This document shows, piece after piece, positions 48,433 through 56,530 of a stretch of 59,007 nucleotides of DNA. Made by a program: the position numbers and the translations under genes. Below the pieces are notes generated by a model, which was not told where the DNA came from, made no database searches, and saw only the letters and a program-made list of their open reading frames with translations. The DNA lies in assembly GCA_045130275.1 (NCBI GenBank), contig JBGUPL010000054.1, positions 1 to 59,007 of the forward strand, read 5' to 3'. Source of the DNA: F23-D06 sp045130275. GTDB lineage: Bacteria; Bacteroidota; Bacteroidia; Bacteroidales; WCHB1-69. Position 1 is the stretch's first letter. Each line of letters starts with the position of its first letter.

Positions 48433-50952
48433 ATGAAGCAATATAAAATTCTGTTTGTTATTGTAAGTATTTTGATTTCAAGTATTTGCAAGGTCAACGC
48501 ACAGCAACCCGTACTGCGTGGAGCCGACAATCTGTTCCGCGACTGTCAGTACGAAAATGCGTTGAATGAATACAAGAAAGGCATCAAGAAACTGAAATCA
48601 AACCGCGTGGAGATCCAGCGTGCCACCTTCCAAATCGCCGAGTGCTACCGCATCATGGGAGACCTCAAGAAAGCTGAGCAGCAATACCTCCGCTTGGAAA
48701 AGAAAAATTATCAGAAGGACAACCCCATGATACTCTTTCACTTGGGCAGCATCTACAATCTGCGCGGCGACTATGACTTGGCCCTGAAATACTACAACAA
48801 CTACAAGAAGCGTGTGCCTGACGATGGTCGCGCGGACATGCGCATCGATGGCTGCAACAAGGCCAAGATGTGGAACGAGAACCCCACCCGCTACGAGGTG
48901 GAGAACCTCAAGAAATTCAACACCAAGGAGGACGAATGGGCGCCGCGTTGGGCCAACTACGACAAGCGCAACGCCATCATGTTCTCATCCAACCGCGAGG
49001 GCTCCGTCGGAAAGGGCACCGACCAATGGACCACTGGCGCATTCTCCGACATCTACATTTCCACCAAGCCCAAGAGTAAAAACACAGACTGGCCGGGTGA
49101 ATGGTCTCCCGTGACCTCCATGGACCAAGGCGGCACCCTCAACACCGGCGTGAACGAGGGCGAAGCCTCCGCCAACCGCAAAGGCTCTGTAGTCTATTTC
49201 ACCAAATGCCCGCAAGACAAGAAAAAAGTGCAGGGCTGTTACATCTACAAGTCCATGAAGAAAGGCAAGGCTTGGGGCGAGGCCGAAATCATCGACCTTG
49301 GCGACAGCACTTACAACTACGTCCACCCATACATCTCCGATGACGAACTCACCATCTGGTTCGCCTCCAACATGCCCGGCGGCTACGGCGGCTACGACCT
49401 TTACACCGCCACCCGCACCAAGAAGACCGGCAAGTTCACCAACATCACCAACCTCGGACCGAAAATCAACACCGAAGGCCAGGAAGTTTTCCCGGTGTGG
49501 CGTAATGAAGAGGAGTTCTACTTCTCCTCCGATGGCCATCCCGGTCTCGGCGGCCTCGACCTCTTTGTCTCCCATGTGAAGAACGGCGAATTCGGCGATC
49601 CCGAGAACCTGATGGTCCCCATCAACTCTCCCGGCGACGAAATCGGCATCATTTTCGACGAGAACGAGGCGATCGACCCGCAGTCCAAGTCCCCGTACCT
49701 GGCGAAGGGCTACTTCTCCTCCAACCGTCAGGGCGGCCGCGGCGGCGACGACATCTACTACTTCCTTCTCCGCCCGATCGTCTTCACGCTCTCCGGCTAT
49801 GTCCGCGACAAAAACAACGGCCAGTATATGGACGGTGTTGAAGTTGAGCTCGTCGGCTCCGACGGCACCTCCTACAAGACCACCACGGACGTGAAAGGTT
49901 ACTACCATTTCGACAAGGCCAAGATCCTCGGCTCCACCACCTACGATGTGAAGGTGGCTAAGAAAGGTTACTGGGAGCGCGGCAACACCGCCAAGCAGAC
50001 CACTGTCGGTCTCACTGAAAACACCGACCTCAAACAGGACTTCACCCTTGAGCCCATCCCGAAGGAGCCTATCGTACTGCCCGAAATCCTGTACGATTTG
50101 GCAAAATGGGATCTGAAACCGCAATATAAGGACTCGTTAATGTACTTATATAATATAATGATACAGAACCCGACCATTGTGGTCGAGTTGCGTTCCCACA
50201 CCGATGCGCGTGACACGGAGGAAAAGAACGACGTGCTGTCTCAGAAACGTGCCCAGTCCTGTGTGGACTTCCTCGTCTTGGAGAAAGGTATCGCTGCCGA
50301 CCGTATCGTCCCGAAAGGCTATGGTGAGCGTGTGCCGCGCCGTCTTGACAAGGACATGTACTCCACCTACAATGGCAAGCGTTATTTCTTCGCCAAAGGT
50401 ACTTACCTGACGGAGGACTACATCAATTCTCTGCCGTCAAAGCCCGAGCAGGAGGCTGCACACGCACTGAACCGTCGTACCGAGTTCACCATCCTGCGTG
50501 ACGACTACGTGCCCACCAACGACACCATCGCGAAGGTTCCCACAGGCATTGCCGTCGTCCAAGAACGCACCGTGCCCGTCACCATCGATGGCGACAAGGT
50601 CAACGGTACCTGCTACGCCAACAGCAAGTCGCTGCAGTTCCAGATCGGCAACAACAGCGAAGAAATCTTGATGAACTACGCCGACGCTACCCGTTTCCTG
50701 AAGGAGTCCTTCATCAGCCTGGAAGACTTTGAGGAGAAGGCCGGCGCCATCAAGCAGGAAGACGGTAGCATCATCGAGGGCGCAGTCCTCTATCTCGAAG
50801 AACTGCGTATCGGCGATGACTATTCCGAGAACGTGAAGGTCACCGTCAAGAAGAACCTGCCCGCCGCCATCGTGGTCGGCGACCAGTACATCCGCGAGGA
50901 ATGGGGCGAGTTCACGGTTGACAAGAGCCGCAACGTGATTTTGTATCGTTAA
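48433..50952 (+). CDS. TPR/beta-propeller/OmpA envelope protein with C-terminal retropepsin-like domain
   Basis: The ATG at 48433 gives 839 residues with a Sec signal (MKQYKILFVIVSILISSICKVNAQQ). In order: TPR region (residues 30-130), PD40/WD40-like propeller (about 165-420; WAPRWANYDKRNAIMFSSNREG, FPVWRNEEEFYFSSDGHPG), a carboxypeptidase-regulatory-like domain (about 455-545), an OmpA peptidoglycan-binding domain (about 555-695; VVELRSHTDARDTEEKNDVL, LNRRTEFTIL) and a final 140-residue domain. The first four domains match PorE, a T9SS component. The last resembles a retropepsin (EDGSIIEGAVLYLEELRIG, VVGDQYIREEWGEFTVD), but the catalytic Asp-Thr-Gly-Ala-Ser is replaced by IGNNSEE. A start at 48223 is a frame extension only. 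Confidence 0.78.
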   Translation: MKQYKILFVIVSILISSICKVNAQQPVLRGADNLFRDCQYENALNEYKKGIKKLKSNRVEIQRATFQIAECYRIMGDLKKAEQQYLRLEKKNYQKDNPMILFHLGSIYNLRGDYDLALKYYNNYKKRVPDDGRADMRIDGCNKAKMWNENPTRYEVENLKKFNTKEDEWAPRWANYDKRNAIMFSSNREGSVGKGTDQWTTGAFSDIYISTKPKSKNTDWPGEWSPVTSMDQGGTLNTGVNEGEASANRKGSVVYFTKCPQDKKKVQGCYIYKSMKKGKAWGEAEIIDLGDSTYNYVHPYISDDELTIWFASNMPGGYGGYDLYTATRTKKTGKFTNITNLGPKINTEGQEVFPVWRNEEEFYFSSDGHPGLGGLDLFVSHVKNGEFGDPENLMVPINSPGDEIGIIFDENEAIDPQSKSPYLAKGYFSSNRQGGRGGDDIYYFLLRPIVFTLSGYVRDKNNGQYMDGVEVELVGSDGTSYKTTTDVKGYYHFDKAKILGSTTYDVKVAKKGYWERGNTAKQTTVGLTENTDLKQDFTLEPIPKEPIVLPEILYDLAKWDLKPQYKDSLMYLYNIMIQNPTIVVELRSHTDARDTEEKNDVLSQKRAQSCVDFLVLEKGIAADRIVPKGYGERVPRRLDKDMYSTYNGKRYFFAKGTYLTEDYINSLPSKPEQEAAHALNRRTEFTILRDDYVPTNDTIAKVPTGIAVVQERTVPVTIDGDKVNGTCYANSKSLQFQIGNNSEEILMNYADATRFLKESFISLEDFEEKAGAIKQEDGSIIEGAVLYLEELRIGDDYSENVKVTVKKNLPAAIVVGDQYIREEWGEFTVDKSRNVILYR

Positions 50953-50961
50953 TACCCTTGT

Positions 50962-51032
50962 AGAGACGTGCCCTGGCGCGTCTCTGCGGACAAACCGAAA
51001 TATTGTAGAGACGTGCCCTGGCGCGTCTCTAC
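50962..51032. repeat. Two GAGACG-CGTCTC palindromes
   Basis: Two copies of AGAGACGTGCC-CT-GGCGCGTCTCT (50962-50985 and 51007-51030), one G-T wobble each, are separated by 21 bases in the spacer between the OmpA protein and umuD. Their arms match the palindromes inside the flavodoxin gene (5870-5891) and the T9SS relic. They may stop transcription into umuD. Confidence 0.75.
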
Positions 51033-51053
51033 ATTTGTAAATATGAACCCATT

Positions 51054-51473
51054 ATGGCCAATATCGACATTTTCACCCCACATTCCCACCACGACAAGAT
51101 TCCCGTCGTGGAAGGCATTCACGCAGGATTCCCTTCCCCCGCCGAAGACTACGCCGAACCCGTGCTGGATCTGAACCGGTATGTCGTCAAGAACCAGGCC
51201 TCCACATTTTATGCCCGCATCTCAGGCGACAGCATGATCGGGGTGGGGATTCAAGACGGCGATATTGTGGTGATTGACAAATCCCTGGAACCTGCCAACG
51301 ACCAGATTGCCGTCTGCTTTATCGACGGCGAGTTCACCCTTAAACGCATCCACATCGAGAACAACCGTCTCTTTTTGATGCCGCACAATCCCGAATTCCC
51401 GCCCATCGAAATCACCGAAGAGAATAATTTCCAGGTGTGGGGAATTGTGACGTATGTGATCAAAAGAATGTGA
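51054..51473 (+). CDS. umuD: UmuD-like S24 peptidase (DNA polymerase V subunit)
   Basis: A 139-residue UmuD. The self-cleavage region reads EGIHAGFPSPAEDY (bond after Ala-Gly-type site), the catalytic Ser is in ISGDSMIGVGI and the Lys in GEFTLKRIHI. RecA nucleoprotein induces its self-cleavage, after which it joins UmuC to form the error-prone polymerase. Its own promoter is not evident; the palindromes just upstream may insulate it. umuC follows 679 bp later, after an inserted peroxidase gene. Confidence 0.9.
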   Translation: MANIDIFTPHSHHDKIPVVEGIHAGFPSPAEDYAEPVLDLNRYVVKNQASTFYARISGDSMIGVGIQDGDIVVIDKSLEPANDQIAVCFIDGEFTLKRIHIENNRLFLMPHNPEFPPIEITEENNFQVWGIVTYVIKRM

Positions 51474-51537
51474 GATGTTTCTTGCACTATTTGAAATATT
51501 TCGTATCTTCGCGCCATTAATTAATTCCAAATCCTAT

Positions 51538-52140
51538 ATGAAAAAGACTGGTTTTTATTTACTTATGGTGGCAGCACTGACGATGTTCGCTGCCTGCAAT
51601 AAACCCGATCCCATCGAACCCCAACCCCTTGAACCAGCAGAAGACACTTCTGTAGTGGTGGAACCGCAAGACAACATCTACCAATTCTCCGTTTTGGACG
51701 GTAACGGCGACAGTGTCTCTTTGGCACAATATCGCGGACAAGTGCTGCTTGTCGTGAACACGGCCACCCAATGTGGCTTCACTCCTCAATACACACAACT
51801 GGAGCAATGGTACCAGACCTATCAGGACCAAGGATTCGTCATCCTCGATTTCCCTTGCAACCAGTTCGGCGGACAAGCGCCCGGCTCCTACGACGACATT
51901 CATAACTACTGCACGTCGCATTACAACATCACCTTCCCTCAGTTCGCCAAAATTGATGTGAATGGAGCCAACGCCTCCCCTTTGTACGTCTGGCTGAAAA
52001 GCAAGAAACCCGGCAATATCCCGTGGAACTTCACCAAATTCCTCATCAACCGCAAGGGCGAGGTGGTGGACCGTTTCAGTCATAGCTACAGCATGAACAA
52101 AGTGGAAGAGGCCATCCAAGCACAATTAAACGAAGAGTGA
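51538..52140 (+). CDS. Lipoprotein glutathione peroxidase-like thiol peroxidase
   Basis: Start at the ATG 51538-51540 (200 residues) with a lipoprotein signal (MKKTGFYLLMVAALTMFAAC) and a Pro/Glu-rich linker. The catalytic Cys is in NTATQCGFTPQYTQL (TGT codon, not selenocysteine); the other tetrad positions are in DFPCNQFGGQ and PWNFTKFLI. It reduces peroxides outside the cytoplasm, probably with a thioredoxin-like donor. It lies between umuD and umuC with its own -7 box (TATCTTCG, 51504-51511). Coupling to the SOS genes is physical, not functional, as far as seen. Confidence 0.87.
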   Translation: MKKTGFYLLMVAALTMFAACNKPDPIEPQPLEPAEDTSVVVEPQDNIYQFSVLDGNGDSVSLAQYRGQVLLVVNTATQCGFTPQYTQLEQWYQTYQDQGFVILDFPCNQFGGQAPGSYDDIHNYCTSHYNITFPQFAKIDVNGANASPLYVWLKSKKPGNIPWNFTKFLINRKGEVVDRFSHSYSMNKVEEAIQAQLNEE

Positions 52141-52152
52141 TCGAGCAACAGC

Positions 52153-53412
52153 ATGTTCGGACTTGCCGACTGCAACAATTTCTTCGTCTCCTGTGAGCGG
52201 GTTTTCCGACCCGACCTCAACGGGCAGCCTGTCATTATCCTGTCGAACAACGACGGGTGCGTGATCGCACGCTCGAATGAAGCGAAACGCCTCGGCATCA
52301 AGATGGGACACCCCTACTTCCAACTCGAAGCCATTATCAAACGGCATAAGGTAACCGTATTTTCCAGCAATTATGCGCTATACAGCGACATGTCCCAACG
52401 AGTGCAGCAGACCCTCCGCAGCCTCTGCCCCGCCACTGAAGTCTATTCCATCGACGAATCCTTCTTGAACCTACGCGGCATCAAAGACGAGGACCTCGAC
52501 TCCTTCGGGCACTTTGTGTCCGCCAAGGTGCTGAAAGACACAGGCATCCCCATCAGCGTGGGTATTTCTCACACCAAAACACTCGCCAAAATCGCTTCCA
52601 AACTGTGCAAACAATACCCGAAACTGCGTGGAAGCTGTTACATGCATCGTCCGGAAGACATTGAGAAGGTGCTCCGCAAGTTCCCGATAGAAGACGTATG
52701 GGGTATCGGAAGGCGGTTTTCGGCTATGCTAAAAAGCCGCAACATACAGTTTGCCAACGACTTCGCACAGCTTCCACTCGACTTCGTGCGCAAAAAGATG
52801 CATCTCGGAGGTATGAAAACCTGGTATGAGCTACATGGCCGCCCTTGCATCGAATTTGAGGCTCATATACCTGATAAACAACAAATTATGGTATCCCGAA
52901 GCTTCAGCAAAGAAATCCATTCGCTGGAAGACATCACACAACAGGTGTCGCTGTTCACCTCCATGGCCGCGGAAAAACTGCGCAAACAGGGAAGCGTATG
53001 CCACGCACTGCAGGTTTTCCTGCTGACCAACCGTTTCCGACAAGACCAGGAGCAACATTACGACAACCAACTTATCACTCTGCAGGCCCCGTCCGACAGT
53101 ACCGTGGAACTGGTGAACATCGCTGTCAACACTACAGCGGGAATTTTCCGTAAAGGTACCTTTTATAAAAAAGCCGGAGTGATTTTAACGCAACTTTCCT
53201 CGAAAGGAAGCGTGCAGACTACCCTTTTCGACGAGGTGGACCGTGAAAAGCACGACAGGCTGATGCACGCGATGGATATTATCAACGAAAAACAAGGACA
53301 ACGCACGGTAGTGGTGGCTACCGCCGGTTTTGACGGCGTCAAGATGAACCGCAACCATCTGTCACCCAACTATACAACTGACTGGAACGACATCCTGACC
53401 GTTAAGGCTTAG
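52153..53412 (+). CDS. umuC: DNA polymerase V catalytic subunit (Y family)
   Basis: The 419-residue protein is a Y-family polymerase. Motifs: FGLADCNNFFVSCERVFRP (metal-binding Asp), NDGCVIARSNEAKRLGI, YSIDESFLNL (Asp-Glu pair) and the little-finger region with SRSFSKEIHSLEDI. It copies damaged templates with low fidelity when paired with processed UmuD. It begins 12 bp after the peroxidase stop. Length is typical. Confidence 0.93.
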   Translation: MFGLADCNNFFVSCERVFRPDLNGQPVIILSNNDGCVIARSNEAKRLGIKMGHPYFQLEAIIKRHKVTVFSSNYALYSDMSQRVQQTLRSLCPATEVYSIDESFLNLRGIKDEDLDSFGHFVSAKVLKDTGIPISVGISHTKTLAKIASKLCKQYPKLRGSCYMHRPEDIEKVLRKFPIEDVWGIGRRFSAMLKSRNIQFANDFAQLPLDFVRKKMHLGGMKTWYELHGRPCIEFEAHIPDKQQIMVSRSFSKEIHSLEDITQQVSLFTSMAAEKLRKQGSVCHALQVFLLTNRFRQDQEQHYDNQLITLQAPSDSTVELVNIAVNTTAGIFRKGTFYKKAGVILTQLSSKGSVQTTLFDEVDREKHDRLMHAMDIINEKQGQRTVVVATAGFDGVKMNRNHLSPNYTTDWNDILTVKA

Positions 53413-53477
53413 CTTTTGACAGTTAGCAGTTAGCACCACCGTCTCGCCTTTCATTCTCAACTCTTAATTCTTAATTG

Positions 53478-53720
53478 TCATGGAACCGGGTCATAGCCGC
53501 TGCCGCCCCATGGGTTACAGGAAAGCACGCGTTTGAATGTAAGCCAAAAACCTTTGAATGGGCCATGCTTGCGAATGGCTTCAATGCCATAATTGGAACA
53601 GGTTGGCGTATAGCGGCAGGCGCGTCCGATATACGGAGAGAGCGTGACCTGATACAAGCGGATGAGACCGATCATTATCTTGGAAAGCAAATCCTTAAAT
53701 CCTTGATAGAGCCTTTTCAT
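53478..53720 (-). CDS. yidD: Membrane protein insertion efficiency factor YidD
   Basis: An 80-residue protein with the YidD signature LIRLYQVTLSPYIGRACRYTPTCSNYGIEAI and the final CNPWGGSGYDPVP. It is a small membrane-associated protein that aids membrane-protein insertion. It overlaps rnpA by 4 bases, the conserved gene order. Confidence 0.93.
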   Translation of the reverse strand: MKRLYQGFKDLLSKIMIGLIRLYQVTLSPYIGRACRYTPTCSNYGIEAIRKHGPFKGFWLTFKRVLSCNPWGGSGYDPVP

Positions 53721-54115
53721 CTTTCCGCAACTTTAAGGGAAGAGCGCAAATCCAACGACAAACGACGGACGGCTTCTTCCATCTGGGCAAACGTGGGTAG
53801 CGTGTCTCCCACAAACATCCAACACAACAGCAAAGACTGTCCGTTCCCGAAATCAAATGCATGTTGATTGAGGCGAAATGCCTCTCGCATCAGACGTTTG
53901 ACACGATTGCGGTCAACAGCATGGCGGAAACGACGTTTGGAAACCAAGAAAGCGACCTTGCAAGCAGGGTCGTCAGAAGGTTCTTGCACCAGGTAGAAAC
54001 ATTTCAGGGGAAAGCAGAAAACACTATGGCGCTGCTGCACCACATCCTTAATCTGCAGTGAGGATTTCAGACGGCAGGTCTTCGGGAAGGGGAAACTAAC
54101 GTCTGCGGTTGGCAT
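53717..54115 (-). CDS. rnpA: Ribonuclease P protein component
   Basis: A 132-residue RnpA with the RNA-binding signature FLVSKRRFRHAVDRNRVKRLMREAFRLNQ (reading VDRNRVKRLMRE). It assists the catalytic RNase P RNA in maturing tRNA 5' ends. It overlaps yidD by 4 bases and hemD by 20 bases. The usual upstream neighbour rpmH is absent; hemD is in its place. Confidence 0.9.
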   Translation of the reverse strand: MPTADVSFPFPKTCRLKSSLQIKDVVQQRHSVFCFPLKCFYLVQEPSDDPACKVAFLVSKRRFRHAVDRNRVKRLMREAFRLNQHAFDFGNGQSLLLCWMFVGDTLPTFAQMEEAVRRLSLDLRSSLKVAER

Positions 54116-54860
54116 TATCCTTCAAAAAGGCGTCCATCGCTTCAGTGAGGGAGGCGTGCTCCTTCGACGGGGCAGAAACGTGCAACGTCCATCCCGCATC
54201 GGTGACAGCCTGCTCTGCCGCTTTCCCGAGGGCGGCGAAAGCCTTCTCCCCTTGCTGGAAATCGGGATAGTTGGCCTGCAACGACTTCACACCATTCGGA
54301 CTGAAGAATACAATCATATCATATTTGTCGATATCCACGTCATGCACCAGGTCGGCAGGCGTGATTTTGAAGACAATCGCTTGAGCGAACTTTATCTCGT
54401 TTTCCTGAAGGATGGTTTCCAACTGGGCCGGAATACCGTCTTGGCTGCACGGAATCAGCATACTGACAGTCTTGTTCTTGATCAACAGATCATAAAAACT
54501 GGCCACCTGCGCATCTTTCGCGGCGAAAACACGGCGTTTCCGATAAGGGACATATTTCTGAAGGTAAAGAGCAATAGACTCCGTCGCACAATAGTACTTC
54601 ATGGATTCAGGCATCTCCACGCGCAATTCCTTGCACAACTCGAAAAACTTGTCTATCGTATTGGTGCTGGAGAAGACAATGGACTCATAATCCAGAATAT
54701 TGATATGCGTTTTCCGGAAATCCAACGCCGTAGTACAGCTTATCTTGAAGAATTTATAGAAATCGATGTTGATACTGTACTTTCTTTTCAGCTCTCCGTA
54801 CGGTGATCTTTCGATGTCTTCCGGGGCGTTTTGGGAAACCAAAATGTTTTTTATCTTCAT
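54096..54860 (-). CDS. hemD: Uroporphyrinogen-III synthase
   Basis: A 254-residue HemD-like protein. The sequence is poorly conserved across the family, but KNILVSQNAPEDIERSPYGEL at the start, YESIVFSSTNTIDKFF, MIVFFSPNGVKSLQANYPDFQQGEKAFAALGKAAEQAVTDAGWTL and SLTEAMDAFL fit the two-domain HemD fold. It closes the linear tetrapyrrole to uroporphyrinogen III. DUF4271 lies upstream on the same strand, as in many Bacteroidota. Confidence 0.85.
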   Translation of the reverse strand: MKIKNILVSQNAPEDIERSPYGELKRKYSINIDFYKFFKISCTTALDFRKTHINILDYESIVFSSTNTIDKFFELCKELRVEMPESMKYYCATESIALYLQKYVPYRKRRVFAAKDAQVASFYDLLIKNKTVSMLIPCSQDGIPAQLETILQENEIKFAQAIVFKITPADLVHDVDIDKYDMIVFFSPNGVKSLQANYPDFQQGEKAFAALGKAAEQAVTDAGWTLHVSAPSKEHASLTEAMDAFLKDNANRRR

Positions 54861-54908
54861 TTCTGTCTTTTATAAAGCGATACTAAAATAGTTCTAATTT
54901 TTTATATA

Positions 54909-55595
54909 TCAAACAATTAACAATACCTTAAGGAATAATAACCAAGGTAAAATTTCAAGGGTGCAAAAATAGAGAAAAAAATGAAAACTGTGACGGCTTG
55001 GTGAATTTATTTTCATCAGCCGGTAAAACCATACTGAAAACAACACGACCAATACGGCCGTGATCACATAATAGAATGCGCGAATCCCGGTGTAATGGAC
55101 CAGTATCAGCAATGGAAAGAGCGCCACAGCAAAGACCGTCATAAAGATGAACTTATACTGGTTGACGGCAGTGTGTTCTTTGGATCTGCCGAAAAGATTG
55201 GAATACAATTCATTACAAAGCAGCTTGAGGAAATATGCAACCGTCAGCAACATGAAAAAGATCCCGACATAGGCCATGAAAGGCAGTTTCGACATCGCTT
55301 TAGGGATGTATGTCGAACAAAACATCACCAAGCCGGTCGTGATGGTCAAGATATCGAAAAGGAGCACCAATGGGGAGATCCGGTTTTCAAGCACCTTGCC
55401 CTCCCGCTGGATCAGCGAGAAATGTCGTTGGGAAAACAATGCCCGGAATATCAGGAGCAGTTTTCGACGGAAGGTGACCAGCATAAGGGTAAAGAGGAAC
55501 AACAAGACACAGAAAATGAGTGTCATCCAGTTATTCGGCCGCACCACAGGATCCCATTGGAAATGGGTTACACCAAGCCACTGCTGCGCAAACAT
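54909..55595 (-). CDS. DUF4271 membrane protein
   Basis: A 228-residue inner-membrane protein with about six hydrophobic helices (WMTLIFCVLLFLFTLMLVTF, FMAYVGIFFMLLTVAYFLKLL, FIFMTVFAVALFPLLILVHY, YVITAVLVVLFSVWFYRL). It matches DUF4271, known mainly as the gene before hemD in Bacteroidota. Function unknown. The 48 bp gap to hemD suggests one operon DUF4271-hemD-rnpA-yidD. Confidence 0.82.
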   Translation of the reverse strand: MFAQQWLGVTHFQWDPVVRPNNWMTLIFCVLLFLFTLMLVTFRRKLLLIFRALFSQRHFSLIQREGKVLENRISPLVLLFDILTITTGLVMFCSTYIPKAMSKLPFMAYVGIFFMLLTVAYFLKLLCNELYSNLFGRSKEHTAVNQYKFIFMTVFAVALFPLLILVHYTGIRAFYYVITAVLVVLFSVWFYRLMKINSPSRHSFHFFLYFCTLEILPWLLFLKVLLIV

Positions 55596-55633
55596 GGCAG
55601 TCTATACGCTGAGAATAAAGTATAGGGAACGGT

Positions 55634-56338
55634 TTATTTCACCAGCAATTTCTTGGTGCAAACCATCTTGCCGTCAGACTCAATACCGTAGAGATATACT
55701 CCAGCGGTGAAGGCAGTGACATCAATCTGTTTTCCACCCGCGGCACCCACTGCGGCACGGTAAACCTCCTTGCCGGTAAGGTTTTTGATCACGAGATAGG
55801 AGTTGGCTGAAGGAGCCACATAATCAATGGTGACCACCCGCGACGCCGGATTGGGATAGGCGCGCAAAATCTTCACGATATCGCTCTCCTTGACTGCAGA
55901 GCTCGCCCCGTAGGAAACGTAGAACGAAATTTGGTCGGATTCGTTGCTGGTCAGGAAGAAGGTGAATTTGACCAAGGCAGGTTGGGAGCTGCCAGCGTAA
56001 ATGACGTGCATGGCCGTCTCCGCGTCCTCCGCCACTGTTTCATCGGCTCTCATAGAGATAGACGCGGAAAGGTTGCCCGTGTAGCAGTCGCCGAGGCAGA
56101 AATCGATGCTGCCTTCCTCATCCAGGAGCAAAAGTTCTTTCCTAACCCTGAATTCGATGTTTGAACTGGAGGTGTTCTGATAACCGAGATAGGTGTTTAT
56201 CTCATCATCCTGACCGCTGATGGGAACATACACCGTATCATTATTATTCAACTCTGATCCGCCATAGAAAATCTTGATAGTCTGAGCGTTAACAACCAAA
56301 GCTGACATCACTAGCAGAAGGGTAAATATTCTTTTCAT
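55634..56338 (-). CDS. T9SS-secreted protein with C-terminal sorting domain
   Basis: Starts at one of two adjacent ATGs (56338 used; 56341 possible), 234 residues. A Sec signal (MKRIFTLLLVMSALVVNAQ) leads to a beta-rich domain of about 130 residues (TIKIFYGGSELNNNDTVYVPI) and a type A sorting domain: ILRAYPNPASRVVTIDYVAP, LVIKNLTGKEVYRAAVG, FTAGVYLYGIESDGKMVCTKKLLVK. The product should be exported by the type IX system and attached to the cell surface. No other T9SS cargo is intact in the window. Confidence 0.85.
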   Translation of the reverse strand: MKRIFTLLLVMSALVVNAQTIKIFYGGSELNNNDTVYVPISGQDDEINTYLGYQNTSSSNIEFRVRKELLLLDEEGSIDFCLGDCYTGNLSASISMRADETVAEDAETAMHVIYAGSSQPALVKFTFFLTSNESDQISFYVSYGASSAVKESDIVKILRAYPNPASRVVTIDYVAPSANSYLVIKNLTGKEVYRAAVGAAGGKQIDVTAFTAGVYLYGIESDGKMVCTKKLLVK

Positions 56339-56478
56339 CATATTTTTCTCTATATTAATACTGCTGCAAAAATACACTTTTTTGATATATGTTTGGCTGG
56401 GAAGTTTAATTTTATTTTCAATTATGAATTGGGGTGAAAAATGTCGATTGTTCTTAATCTTCCTTCACAAAAAATAGA

Positions 56479-56504
56479 AAAGGCGTGCCCCCCGGCACGC
56501 CTTT
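56479..56504. terminator. Bidirectional intrinsic terminator
   Basis: AAAGGCGTGCC-CCCC-GGCACGCCTTT is a perfect 11 bp stem. On the minus strand it is followed by TTTTC and lies about 27 bp after the end of the gene at 56531, which it should terminate. Confidence 0.85.
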
Positions 56505-56530
56505 CCCCTTAACAATATGAAGCGCAAAAA

